A stretch of DNA of 5,683 bases from JAYQPQ01 sp038145405 (GCA_038145405.1 JAYQPQ010000081.1:1-5683); one strand, 5' to 3'. Shown: positions 1 to 5,491, counted from the stretch's first letter. A program made the numbers and translations. The notes: generated by a model from the letters alone, not told the origin.

Positions 1-179
1 AGCACGTGGGCAAACCAGGCCGGCAATCCACCTGTATAGATGAAATGAATAGCCGTCAGGATTGCGATCACAATTATGCTCAATGCAGCCAGGGCGTCCG
101 CTTTTTCATCAGCCGTCGGGGCTGTCGGCTCATAGTGGCTGTTGGTGCTGATCGGGGTGTCGTGCGAATGGTGGCTCAT
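1..179 (-). CDS. Small membrane protein with His-rich N-terminus (partial, unknown function)
   Basis: I do not recognise this family. The minus-strand frame opens at ATG 179-177 and is still open after 59 codons at the left edge, so the C-terminus is missing. The protein begins MSHHSHDTPISTNSHYEP, a polar, His-rich and probably cytoplasmic or disordered tail. One strongly hydrophobic stretch of about 20 residues follows (residues 30-51, LAALSIIVIAILTAIHF and on), then GGLPAWFAHV. It is most likely a small inner-membrane protein with at least one transmembrane helix. The start is fixed by an in-frame TAA four codons upstream with no other start codon between. The ribosome binding site is weak (GCGGT). 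A sigma70-like promoter lies 32-60 bases upstream. The gene is divergent from the leader/ORF/thioesterase unit. Coding status is likely from the clear tail-then-helix pattern; function is open. Confidence 0.6.
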   Translation of the reverse strand, partial: MSHHSHDTPISTNSHYEPTAPTADEKADALAALSIIVIAILTAIHFIYTGGLPAWFAHV

Positions 180-196
180 GGTGGTACCGCATTACT

Positions 197-278
197 AATT
201 TCAGGCGAGCATTCTACCTGCGTTCGAAGCCAATTTCACCGCTGTGCCGCGCCTTTGACTTAAATTTCATCCAATTCA
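197..278. repeat. Three direct copies of AATTTCA (plus one degenerate) in the divergent gap
   Basis: AATTTCA occurs exactly at 197-203, 232-238 and 263-269, and a shortened AATTCA lies at 273-278. The second copy overlaps the predicted -35 box of the leftward promoter, and the first sits next to its predicted transcription start. This arrangement could be an operator for a regulator of one or both divergent units. The motif is AT-rich and short, so chance remains possible. Confidence 0.35.
211..239 (-). promoter_or_regulatory. Sigma70-like promoter for the leftmost membrane-protein gene
   Basis: Read on the minus strand, a -35 box GTGAAA (239-234, 4 of 6 to consensus) and a -10 box TAGAAT (216-211, 5 of 6) are separated by exactly 17 bases. 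Transcription would start near 204, giving a leader of about 25 bases before the ATG at 179. Seen by eye only; there is no experimental support. Confidence 0.45.
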
Positions 279-304
279 CTTTTCTGCTTCCAGGAGTAGA
301 CTAA

Positions 305-331
305 ATGCATTTTGTGGAGGCAGGTACATGA
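305..331 (+). CDS. Possible 8-codon leader peptide (MHFVEAGT)
   Basis: An ATG at 305 is preceded at 8 bases by CAGGAG (291-296), a good ribosome binding site, and directly by an in-frame TAA. After eight codons it stops at TGA 329-331, which overlaps the next ATG (328-330) in the classic ATGA arrangement used for translational coupling. The peptide itself has no recognisable character: no run of one amino acid suggests attenuation. It may be a translated leader that delivers ribosomes to the next ORF, or it may be coincidence. Confidence 0.25.
   Translation: MHFVEAGT
316..320 (+). promoter_or_regulatory. Ribosome binding site GGAGG before the 63-codon ORF
   Basis: GGAGG lies 7 bases before the ATG at 328, an ideal spacing. 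It is one of the strongest ribosome binding sites in the window and the main argument that the short ORF behind it is translated. Confidence 0.55.
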
Positions 332-519
332 GCTTGAAAAACTGGCAACTGGTCGTTCCGGCAGCGACCATCGAAGTGAGTGCCAGCATGGGGATCCATC
401 GGCTCCATGGCCCTCATCTGAACTACCGCCCCGATCCCCTCACTAAGGCAGGACGAGCTGTGTTGGCCGGCATACAGCAGGCCGTACACCTTTATCAGAT
501 CGGCCATCTGGTGCGCTGA
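328..519 (+). CDS. Small hypothetical protein, 63 aa, coupled to the thioesterase gene
   Basis: I do not recognise this protein. It starts MSLKNWQLVVPAATIEVS, has a central His/Pro-containing stretch (residues 24-38) and ends in an Ala/Gln-rich segment that could form a helix (about residues 41-57). It has no signal peptide and no clear transmembrane helix. Evidence for translation is a strong GGAGG ribosome binding site at good spacing, a codon mix like that of its neighbours (about two thirds of third positions are G or C by hand count), and a TGA that ends one base before the ATG of the thioesterase gene. The frame is open upstream only to about 259 and has no earlier ATG. It could be a real small protein, a translated leader for the thioesterase, or the remnant tail of a decayed larger gene. 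Minus-strand frames are also open here, so coding status is uncertain. Confidence 0.45.
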   Translation: MSLKNWQLVVPAATIEVSASMGIHRLHGPHLNYRPDPLTKAGRAVLAGIQQAVHLYQIGHLVR

Positions 520-520
520 C

Positions 521-1045
521 ATGTACCCCTACCTGCGTCTCGCCGTTACGCTGATGACCGCCCGCAGCAAGAGCCGCATCGGCATGTGGGATGAGGTCGA
601 GACCTACCTGCGCGTTTGGCCTACCGACCTGGACCCCTATCTGGAACTCAACAACGGACGCTATCTGACACTGATGGAAATGGGTCGCTGGGAATTGGCG
701 CAACGCTGTGGCCTACTCGAGCAGGTGCGTCGGCATCGTTGGGGCTTTGTCGTCGGTGGCGCCAGTATTCGCTATCGCCGTCGCCTCACCGCCTTTCAAA
801 GCTTTCGTATCACCACCCGCCTGGCGGCAATGGACGAACGCTGGTTTTACTTTGATCAGCGCGTGTTCCGTCGGGGCGAACAATGCACTGGGGCGCTGTT
901 TCGTGCTGGCGTATTGGTTAGGGGAAAATTGCTGGCGACCGAGGATGTCTGTGCGGCGCTCGGTGAACCGTGGAAGCCGGGCCTGCCCGACTGGATCGCC
1001 AGTTGGGCTGCCAGCGACGATCTGCGCGACTGGACCCGAGCCTAG
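521..1045 (+). CDS. THEM6-like acyl-CoA thioesterase family protein (hotdog fold)
   Basis: A 174-residue single-domain hotdog protein of the thioesterase superfamily (4HBT_2/THEM6 type), expected to hydrolyse a fatty or aryl acyl-CoA in the cytoplasm; the substrate is unknown. The N-terminus MYPYLRLAVTL is typical of bacterial members and supports this start although no clear ribosome binding site precedes it. The signature is residues 36-48, DLDPYLELNNGRY, leading into the central helix LTLMEMGRWELAQRCGLL. The strands GASIRYRRRLTAFQSFRI (80-97) and ERWFYFDQRVFRRGE (106-120) follow the family pattern. Many hotdog enzymes have His where this one has Glu42 (D-x-x-x-H-x-N-N type motif); I recall a bacterial subgroup with MELNNGR, so the change may be subfamily-normal. 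The start lies one base after the stop of the 63-aa ORF, suggesting coupled translation. The TAG stop overlaps the stop of the convergent exporter gene. Confidence 0.85.
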   Translation: MYPYLRLAVTLMTARSKSRIGMWDEVETYLRVWPTDLDPYLELNNGRYLTLMEMGRWELAQRCGLLEQVRRHRWGFVVGGASIRYRRRLTAFQSFRITTRLAAMDERWFYFDQRVFRRGEQCTGALFRAGVLVRGKLLATEDVCAALGEPWKPGLPDWIASWAASDDLRDWTRA

Positions 1046-2448
1046 TCGGCGTGGACATTGCCTCTGTTGAAGGAGTAGAAGGCGCCCACCAGCGTGAAAG
1101 CAGCCGCCATGATCAGCGCCATGCGTAGTGCCAGCAGCAGATTGTCATAGAGCTCGGGTCGGATCACTTCGTCACCCATATTGAGCGAAAACAGCAGGGT
1201 GACCAAGCCCATACCCAGCAGATTGCCCATGGATCGGGACAGGTTGATGACGGCCGAAGCAATACCCACGCGACCCAGCTTGAGAGAGCCCATGGCTGCA
1301 TTGGTGTTGGGCGTGGAGAAAAAGCCGAACCCCAGACCGATAAAAAATTGCCCCGTCAGAATTAACCAGAGCGAACTGCGGATACCCAGGAGACAGAGCA
1401 GCAGAAAGCCCAATGTCACCACCAGACATCCAGCTGTGGCGATAATGCGCGCCTCGTAACGGTCCGACAGCCGTCCCGAAAAGGGTGCGGCGAAGGCCAT
1501 GACCAATGCCTGCACAATCATGATCTGTCCCGTGGTGCTGGGTGAATAGCCGCCGATATATTGCAAATACAGGCTGAGCATGAAGGACAGCGGAAACATG
1601 GAAGCGTACATCATGACCGAGGAAACCAGCGAGTAGGAAAACACGCGGTTGGCGCGCAGCGCCTTGATATTGATCAGCGGCTTTTCCACGCGCCGTTGGT
1701 GATGGACGAAAACCACCAGCATGCCGATTCCGGCCAACACTCCCGCCACCCCTTCAATCGCTGGCAATTGCGACAGGCCAAACACCAGCAACACGGCCCA
1801 GCCGGCAAATAGCAGACTACCGAGCCAGTCGAAGCGCTCCTCCGTCTCAGCAACCCACTCGCCCTTGAGGTTTTTCAGCGTCAGGTAAATCACCAGCAGG
1901 GAAAAGGGCAACTGGGCAACAAAGAGGGCGCGCCACCCGAAAGCCTCGGTCACCAGCCCGCCGATAAAGGGGCCCAGGGTCAGTCCCACATAGACCGTAC
2001 CTGTCGCCACGCCCAGTGCGCCGCCGCGCTGATCCGGTGGGAAAATGGTGGTGATCATGGCCATGCCGGTGCCGAAGATGAAGGCGGAAGCAGTACCCTG
2101 CAGCAGGCGGCATAGCAGCAGCCAGCTCATGTTGGGCGATAGCGCCGCAAGCAGATTGGCACAGCTGAGCGCAATCATGCCAATCAGGTAAAAGCGTTTA
2201 CGCCCATAGATATCAGCCAGATTGGCTACCGGCAATAGCAGCGCCACGCTGGCCAGCATGAAGGCTGTAGGCAGCCAGCTCACCATCACGGCATTGGCGT
2301 GCAGATCGAGGGTTATGGCGGGGATGGCCACGTTGACGGATGACAGCACGATGGGGTTAAGAAAATACCCCAGGCTGATGGTGATCAGGGCAATGCGGCG
2401 CGCGCGCGGCGAGTCGCGATAGTAGGCAGCAGTCTGTTCAGGTGTCAC
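1042..2448 (-). CDS. DHA2-family (EmrB/QacA-like) MFS exporter, 14 TM
   Basis: A 468-residue inner-membrane transporter of the major facilitator superfamily, expected to export a small molecule by proton antiport. About 14 hydrophobic segments are visible, as in DHA2 drug:H+ antiporters. Motifs: VNVAIPAI at the end of helix 1 (38-45), motif A LADIYGRKR in loop 2-3 (77-85), antiporter motif C in helix 5 (GTVYVGLTLGPFIGG, 150-164) followed by the typical GWRALFVAQLP, and a second motif A-like GRLSDRYEAR (325-334). The substrate cannot be read from sequence. The start is GTG at 2448, the first start codon after the ccmE stop in the same frame; no strong ribosome binding site precedes it, so coupling to ccmE translation 18 bases upstream is likely. 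It occupies the place where ccmF usually lies, so a link to heme or cytochrome biology is possible but only by position. The TAG stop is shared with the convergent thioesterase gene through CTAG. Confidence 0.9.
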   Translation of the reverse strand: MTPEQTAAYYRDSPRARRIALITISLGYFLNPIVLSSVNVAIPAITLDLHANAVMVSWLPTAFMLASVALLLPVANLADIYGRKRFYLIGMIALSCANLLAALSPNMSWLLLCRLLQGTASAFIFGTGMAMITTIFPPDQRGGALGVATGTVYVGLTLGPFIGGLVTEAFGWRALFVAQLPFSLLVIYLTLKNLKGEWVAETEERFDWLGSLLFAGWAVLLVFGLSQLPAIEGVAGVLAGIGMLVVFVHHQRRVEKPLINIKALRANRVFSYSLVSSVMMYASMFPLSFMLSLYLQYIGGYSPSTTGQIMIVQALVMAFAAPFSGRLSDRYEARIIATAGCLVVTLGFLLLCLLGIRSSLWLILTGQFFIGLGFGFFSTPNTNAAMGSLKLGRVGIASAVINLSRSMGNLLGMGLVTLLFSLNMGDEVIRPELYDNLLLALRMALIMAAAFTLVGAFYSFNRGNVHAD

Positions 2449-2466
2449 AGCCGGGCCAGCGCGTCT

Positions 2467-2922
2467 CTAATTGCTCTCCGCAGGGTGACCGGCGGCTTCA
2501 ATCGCCTGCTGCATGGCATCCAGCACGGCGGGAGGCATGTAGTTCTCATCGTGCTTAGCCAGCACCTGGCGGGCTTCGACTACGCTGTCTTCACGCATGC
2601 GGCCCACGGCAACGATGCCCTGCCCCTCGCGAAACAGATCGGGCAGGATGCCTTCAAAACTCACCAGAGCTTGCGCTGCATTGTCGGTCACGGCAAATTC
2701 AACGCGCAGACTTTCGGCGTCGCGCACGACGGAGCCAGGCACCACCAGCCCACCGGCCATGATCTCGCGATCCAGCGGCGCCTCGCCAGCGGCGATCTGG
2801 CTGGGTGTATAAAACAGATTGATGTTTTCGCGCAGGGCCAGCAGCACAAAGAGCACGGCGATGCCAACGCCAGCAACCAACAACATCACCAGCTGCAGCC
2901 GTCGTTTCCTAATGGGTCTCAT
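2467..2922 (-). CDS. ccmE: Cytochrome c-type biogenesis protein CcmE (heme chaperone)
   Basis: CcmE carries heme in the periplasm from the CcmABCD complex to the CcmF/H ligase. The 151-residue length is usual. A basic N-terminus (MRPIRKRRLQ) and one transmembrane helix (about 11-29) anchor it, followed by the characteristic NINLFYTPSQIAAGE and a beta-rich OB-fold domain with GGLVVPGSVVRD and ILPDLFREGQGIVAVG. The heme-binding motif LAKHDENYMPP is intact: His124 is the covalent heme attachment residue and Tyr128 the nearby ligand. The start ATG has an excellent ribosome binding site (GGAGGAGA at 2933-2926, read on the minus strand), and the first 14 bases overlap the end of ccmD, so translation is probably coupled. 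The gene is followed by the exporter instead of ccmF. Confidence 0.97.
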   Translation of the reverse strand: MRPIRKRRLQLVMLLVAGVGIAVLFVLLALRENINLFYTPSQIAAGEAPLDREIMAGGLVVPGSVVRDAESLRVEFAVTDNAAQALVSFEGILPDLFREGQGIVAVGRMREDSVVEARQVLAKHDENYMPPAVLDAMQQAIEAAGHPAESN

Positions 2923-3115
2923 GCGTCTCCTCCGCCCGGTCGTCGTTGTGTTGGCGCTGCCAGTAGAAGCGAGCCCGCTGCACTGCGCGCCGCGTAGCCA
3001 GTGTGGGAGCCAACAGGTTCCACATCATCACCAGCAAAAAAAATCCATACGACAACCATACGTATAGACCGTGTCGTCCCATGGCGAAAAAATCGGCGAG
3101 CGAATCAAAGTACAT
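2909..3115 (-). CDS. ccmD: Heme exporter protein CcmD
   Basis: CcmD is the small single-helix subunit that stabilises CcmC and CcmE and is needed to release heme-loaded CcmE from CcmABC. The protein is 68 residues. Residues 5-24 carry the family hallmark (ADFFAMGRHGLYVWLSYG), continuing into one transmembrane helix to about residue 36 (FFLLVMMWNLLAP) and a basic, polar cytoplasmic tail (TRRAVQRARFYWQRQ). The ribosome binding site GGAG (3126-3123) lies 7 bases before ATG 3115. The start overlaps the end of ccmC by 11 bases and the end overlaps ccmE by 14, so the three genes are very likely translated together. Confidence 0.95.
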   Translation of the reverse strand: MYFDSLADFFAMGRHGLYVWLSYGFFLLVMMWNLLAPTLATRRAVQRARFYWQRQHNDDRAEETHETH

Positions 3116-3860
3116 GGCGTTGCTCCAGATATTCGCGCACCCAGTCGGTGCGAAATTCCGTGCTGAGAATCTCGGCCCGCATGCGCACCAGGGTCAGCAC
3201 AGCAAAGAGCCCGTAAAAGGCCAGCAGCATCACCAGGGCCGGCAGCCACATTTCCGTTGGCATGGCCGGCGGCTCACTCAGGGTGAAGGTGGCCGGCTGG
3301 TGCAGCGTGTTCCACCACTCCACGGAAAACTTGATGATAGGCAGGTTCACAGCGCCAACCAGAGTGGTAATGGCGGCTGCCCTGGCTGCCGTGGTCCGCG
3401 ATTCAAAGGCCGAGTAAATCGCGATGATCCCCAGATAAATAAAGAAATGCACCAGAGTCGAGGTCAGACGGGCATCCCATATCCACCAGGTGCCCCATGT
3501 CGGCTTTCCCCACACAGCACCGGTCACCAAAGCCAACAGTGTCATGGATGCGCCGAAGGGTGCGGCTACCCGCAGAAAGGTGTCGGCTAGTTTGATGCGC
3601 CAGACCAGACTCACCAACGCGGCCGCAGCCATCATCATGAAGACGCTCTGCGCCAGGATCGCCGCCGGCACATGAATGTAGAAAATGCGGAAAGAATTAC
3701 CCTGCTGGTAGTCCTCTGGTGCAAAGGCCAGGGCCCAGACCAGCCCGACGAGCATCAGCACAGCGGTCGGAATACTAATCCAGGGCAATAGTCTGCCGCC
3801 CATCTGGAAAAACCAGCGTGGCGAAGCCCATCGATGAAACCAGGTCCAGCTAATCTTCAT
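3105..3860 (-). CDS. ccmC: Heme exporter/lyase protein CcmC
   Basis: CcmC is the six-helix inner-membrane protein of the heme handling protein family that presents heme at the outer face of the membrane and attaches it to CcmE. The 251-residue length is normal. The tryptophan-rich WWD domain is intact at residues 117-129 (WGKPTWGTWWIWD) followed by ARLTS. The two periplasmic His ligands expected for heme are present: His63 in IFYIHVPAAI and His187 in EWWNTLHQPA. The start ATG lies three bases after the ccmB stop (TGATTTATG) without a clear ribosome binding site, so it probably depends on ribosomes finishing ccmB. The end overlaps ccmD. Confidence 0.97.
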   Translation of the reverse strand: MKISWTWFHRWASPRWFFQMGGRLLPWISIPTAVLMLVGLVWALAFAPEDYQQGNSFRIFYIHVPAAILAQSVFMMMAAAALVSLVWRIKLADTFLRVAAPFGASMTLLALVTGAVWGKPTWGTWWIWDARLTSTLVHFFIYLGIIAIYSAFESRTTAARAAAITTLVGAVNLPIIKFSVEWWNTLHQPATFTLSEPPAMPTEMWLPALVMLLAFYGLFAVLTLVRMRAEILSTEFRTDWVREYLEQRHVL

Positions 3861-3863
3861 AAA

Positions 3864-4529
3864 TCAGTCGTCGTTAATATTCATGCGCAAGGCCAAGGAC
3901 GCGGCCAGCGGGGCCAACGTAGCTGCGAGAAACAAAAGCGCTGCCAGCCAGAGAAATTGTGCCAAAGGCATCTCGCCTCGCGCTGCTGCCAGGGGCGCGG
4001 TTGCCCCAAAGATCAGCGCCGGTATAAAAAGTGGCAGCACCAGCAGTGACAACAGCAAACCGCCACGCTTGAGTCCGACCGTCAGGGCGGCGCCAATGGA
4101 ACCAATCAGGCTCAGGGTCGGCGTGCCCAGCGCCAGGCTGACCATCAGCACGCCTACCTGGGTGACCGGCAGATGCAGCAATAGCCCAAGCAACGGCGTC
4201 AGCAGAACCAGAGGCAGACCGGCAAACAACCAGTGCACCAGGGTCTTGAGCATCACCAGCTGGTAAAAGGGCAGCACGGACAATTCCATTTGCTCGAGTG
4301 CGCCATCGCTGAAATCCTGGCTGAACAGCAGGTCCATGGACAGCAGCGTTGCCAGCAGGGCCGCCACCCAGAGAATGCCCGCCGCAAGCGGCGCCAGTAT
4401 CTGCGGATCGGAACCCACGCCAAAGGGAAAGAGGGTACACACCAGGGTGAAAAATATCAGTGGGTGAACCAGTTCACCGCGCCGCCGGTAGGCCAGAATA
4501 AGCTCGTATTTTAATGCCTGCCACCACAT
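3864..4529 (-). CDS. ccmB: Heme exporter protein CcmB (ABC permease subunit)
   Basis: CcmB is the six-helix permease partner of the ATPase CcmA. CcmAB hydrolyses ATP to release holo-CcmE from CcmC rather than clearly transporting heme itself. The 221-residue length matches the family. Visible markers are the N-terminal amphipathic stretch (LKYELILAYRRRGEL), GILWVAALLATLL in an early helix, DFSDGALEQMELSVLP (72-87) in the cytoplasmic loop, and the highly conserved GTPTLSLIGSIGAALTVG followed by LKRGG (135-157). The start is four bases beyond the ccmA stop, with GGGAGG (4546-4541, minus strand) 11 bases upstream, inside ccmA. Confidence 0.97.
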   Translation of the reverse strand: MWWQALKYELILAYRRRGELVHPLIFFTLVCTLFPFGVGSDPQILAPLAAGILWVAALLATLLSMDLLFSQDFSDGALEQMELSVLPFYQLVMLKTLVHWLFAGLPLVLLTPLLGLLLHLPVTQVGVLMVSLALGTPTLSLIGSIGAALTVGLKRGGLLLSLLVLPLFIPALIFGATAPLAAARGEMPLAQFLWLAALLFLAATLAPLAASLALRMNINDD

Positions 4530-4533
4530 GGAT

Positions 4534-5154
4534 TCAAAGGCCTCCCAGCTGCAACACGCGATAGCGAGGGCAGCGAAAAGTCACCTGCTGATGGGTAGTC
4601 AGTACCACTGCACCGCCACCTTCGACAAAGTTGTCGATCCATTCGCGCAATAGCTCCACGCCGGCGGCGTCCAGCGCATTGAAGGGTTCGTCCAGCAACC
4701 AGAGTCGCACGCCAGACAGCTCCAGGCGCGACAAAGCGACGCGCCGCTTCTGCCCGGCCGACAAATTACTGACCAGCTCGTTTTCGTAGCCGGCCAGGCA
4801 CAGCTTGTCGAGTACGCGAGTAATATCGGAAGTCTGAGGCTGCACGCCATCCAGCACGGTAAACCAGGCCAAATTCTCCGCCACGCTCAGCTGCGAACGC
4901 AGCGCTGCGCGGTGGCCGATGTAAACCAGTTCGTCGGCGTAAGCCAGCGCCGAGGGCACAGCCTGCCCTTGCCAGTGCAAACGTAGCGATTCGCACTCAA
5001 AAAGACCGCAGATAACGCGCAGCAAGGTGGTTTTTCCGCTGCCATTAGGGCCGGCAATCTGCAGGATTTCGCCCGCATCCAGCGCCAGCGAGAAGTCCCG
5101 GAACAAGGGCCTTTCACCGCGACTGCAGGAGAGGTTTTGGAGGCTTAACAACAT
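4534..5154 (-). CDS. ccmA: Heme exporter ATP-binding protein CcmA
   Basis: CcmA is the cytoplasmic ATPase of the CcmABCD complex. The protein is 206 residues with a complete set of ABC motifs: Walker A GPNGSGKT (35-42), signature LSAGQKRR (131-138, the AGQ form typical of CcmA), Walker B LWLLDEP (151-157) with D-loop NALD, and the switch His188 in TTHQQ. The Q-loop region reads YIGHRAAL (78-85), as is usual for CcmA, where the surrounding sequence is GH rather than a standard Gln motif. The ATG at 5154 has no obvious ribosome binding site. The frame otherwise gives the expected N-terminus (MLLSLQNLSCSRGERPLF), so this start is probable. It appears to be the first gene of a transcript starting at the extended -10 promoter just upstream, and it is followed at 4 bases by ccmB. 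Confidence 0.96.
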   Translation of the reverse strand: MLLSLQNLSCSRGERPLFRDFSLALDAGEILQIAGPNGSGKTTLLRVICGLFECESLRLHWQGQAVPSALAYADELVYIGHRAALRSQLSVAENLAWFTVLDGVQPQTSDITRVLDKLCLAGYENELVSNLSAGQKRRVALSRLELSGVRLWLLDEPFNALDAAGVELLREWIDNFVEGGGAVVLTTHQQVTFRCPRYRVLQLGGL

Positions 5155-5182
5155 GTGAAGGGCCGCTGCGGGTCAGGCGGTC

Positions 5183-5191
5183 AGTATAACA
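5183..5191 (-). promoter_or_regulatory. Extended -10 promoter upstream of ccmA
   Basis: On the minus strand the gap before ccmA contains TGTTATACT, a TGn extended -10 with 5 of 6 matches to TATAAT. No good -35 box is found 17 bases further up, which fits an extended -10 promoter. Transcription would start near 5176, leaving a leader of about 22 bases. No terminator-like hairpin with a T run is seen after the acylphosphatase gene, so readthrough from upstream is also possible. Confidence 0.45.
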
Positions 5192-5203
5192 GCCACAGCG
5201 GGC

Positions 5204-5491
5204 TTAGCTGATGGCAAAACCGTCAAAGCTGTCCTCGAGATAGGGCTCCCATGTCAGGTTGCCGACTCGAGCACCCTCCGGTCCGCGGGCAATTTCGGCC
5301 TGCATCTCAGCCAGGGCCTCGCGCTCGCCCAACAGTATCACCTCGACTCGACCGTCGTGCAGATTAAGGGCCCGCCCGCGCAGGCCGCGATTCAGAGCCT
5401 CCCTTTTGACAAAGGCGCGGAACCCAACCCCCTGCACCCGGCCCGAGATGATGCCGCGCAGGCCGATTACGGCTGTTGAGGGGTCCACCAT
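5204..5491 (-). CDS. Acylphosphatase
   Basis: A small cytoplasmic enzyme that hydrolyses acyl phosphates such as acetyl phosphate or carbamoyl phosphate. The 95-residue length and order are normal for the family. Signature 1 is GRVQGVGFRAFVKREA (17-32) with the phosphate-binding loop and catalytic Arg25. The second signature, around GRALNLHDGRVEVILLG (39-55), supplies catalytic Asn43. It deviates by having Arg40 where an aromatic residue is usual (GWVRN type), a mild change. The C-terminus ends FDGFAIS, comparable to the FxI end of the family. ATG 5491 has a good ribosome binding site (GGAGGA at 5506-5501, minus strand, 9 bases away). The start overlaps the end of the thioredoxin-like gene by 25 bases, so the two are probably cotranscribed. 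No functional link to ccm is known to me. Confidence 0.93.
   Translation of the reverse strand: MVDPSTAVIGLRGIISGRVQGVGFRAFVKREALNRGLRGRALNLHDGRVEVILLGEREALAEMQAEIARGPEGARVGNLTWEPYLEDSFDGFAIS

Noticed and set aside
6..263. 85-codon open frame on the plus strand
   Set aside because: It is antisense to the membrane-protein gene and its promoter, and its Cys/Arg-rich composition looks like a shadow of the minus-strand gene.
254..284. TTGACT (255-260) as a -35 box for the plus-strand unit
   Set aside because: No acceptable -10 box lies 16-18 bases downstream (the sequence there reads CACTTTTC), so I did not list a promoter.
301..703. Two minus-strand open frames (301-522 and 443-703) under the 63-codon ORF and thioesterase
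   Set aside because: No recognisable protein character. The second lies largely opposite the certain thioesterase gene, and the first has a weaker context than the plus-strand ORF with its GGAGG site. They do lower confidence in the 63-codon ORF.
2485..2997. 170-codon plus-strand open frame
   Set aside because: It is antisense to ccmE and ccmD, which are certain. Its His/Gln-rich composition is typical of a reverse-frame shadow.
3003..3590. 195-codon plus-strand open frame
   Set aside because: It lies opposite ccmC and ccmD and is rich in His, Gln, Gly and Pro with no domain pattern; a shadow frame despite its length.
3874..4440. 188-codon minus-strand open frame inside ccmB
   Set aside because: It is an alternative frame of ccmB, which is fully supported by family motifs. 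Its Ala/Gly/Arg-rich sequence lacks any membrane pattern.
5187..5207. Short inverted repeat AGCC/GGCT after the acylphosphatase stop as a terminator
   Set aside because: The stem is only four base pairs and no T run follows; it also overlaps the extended -10 promoter.
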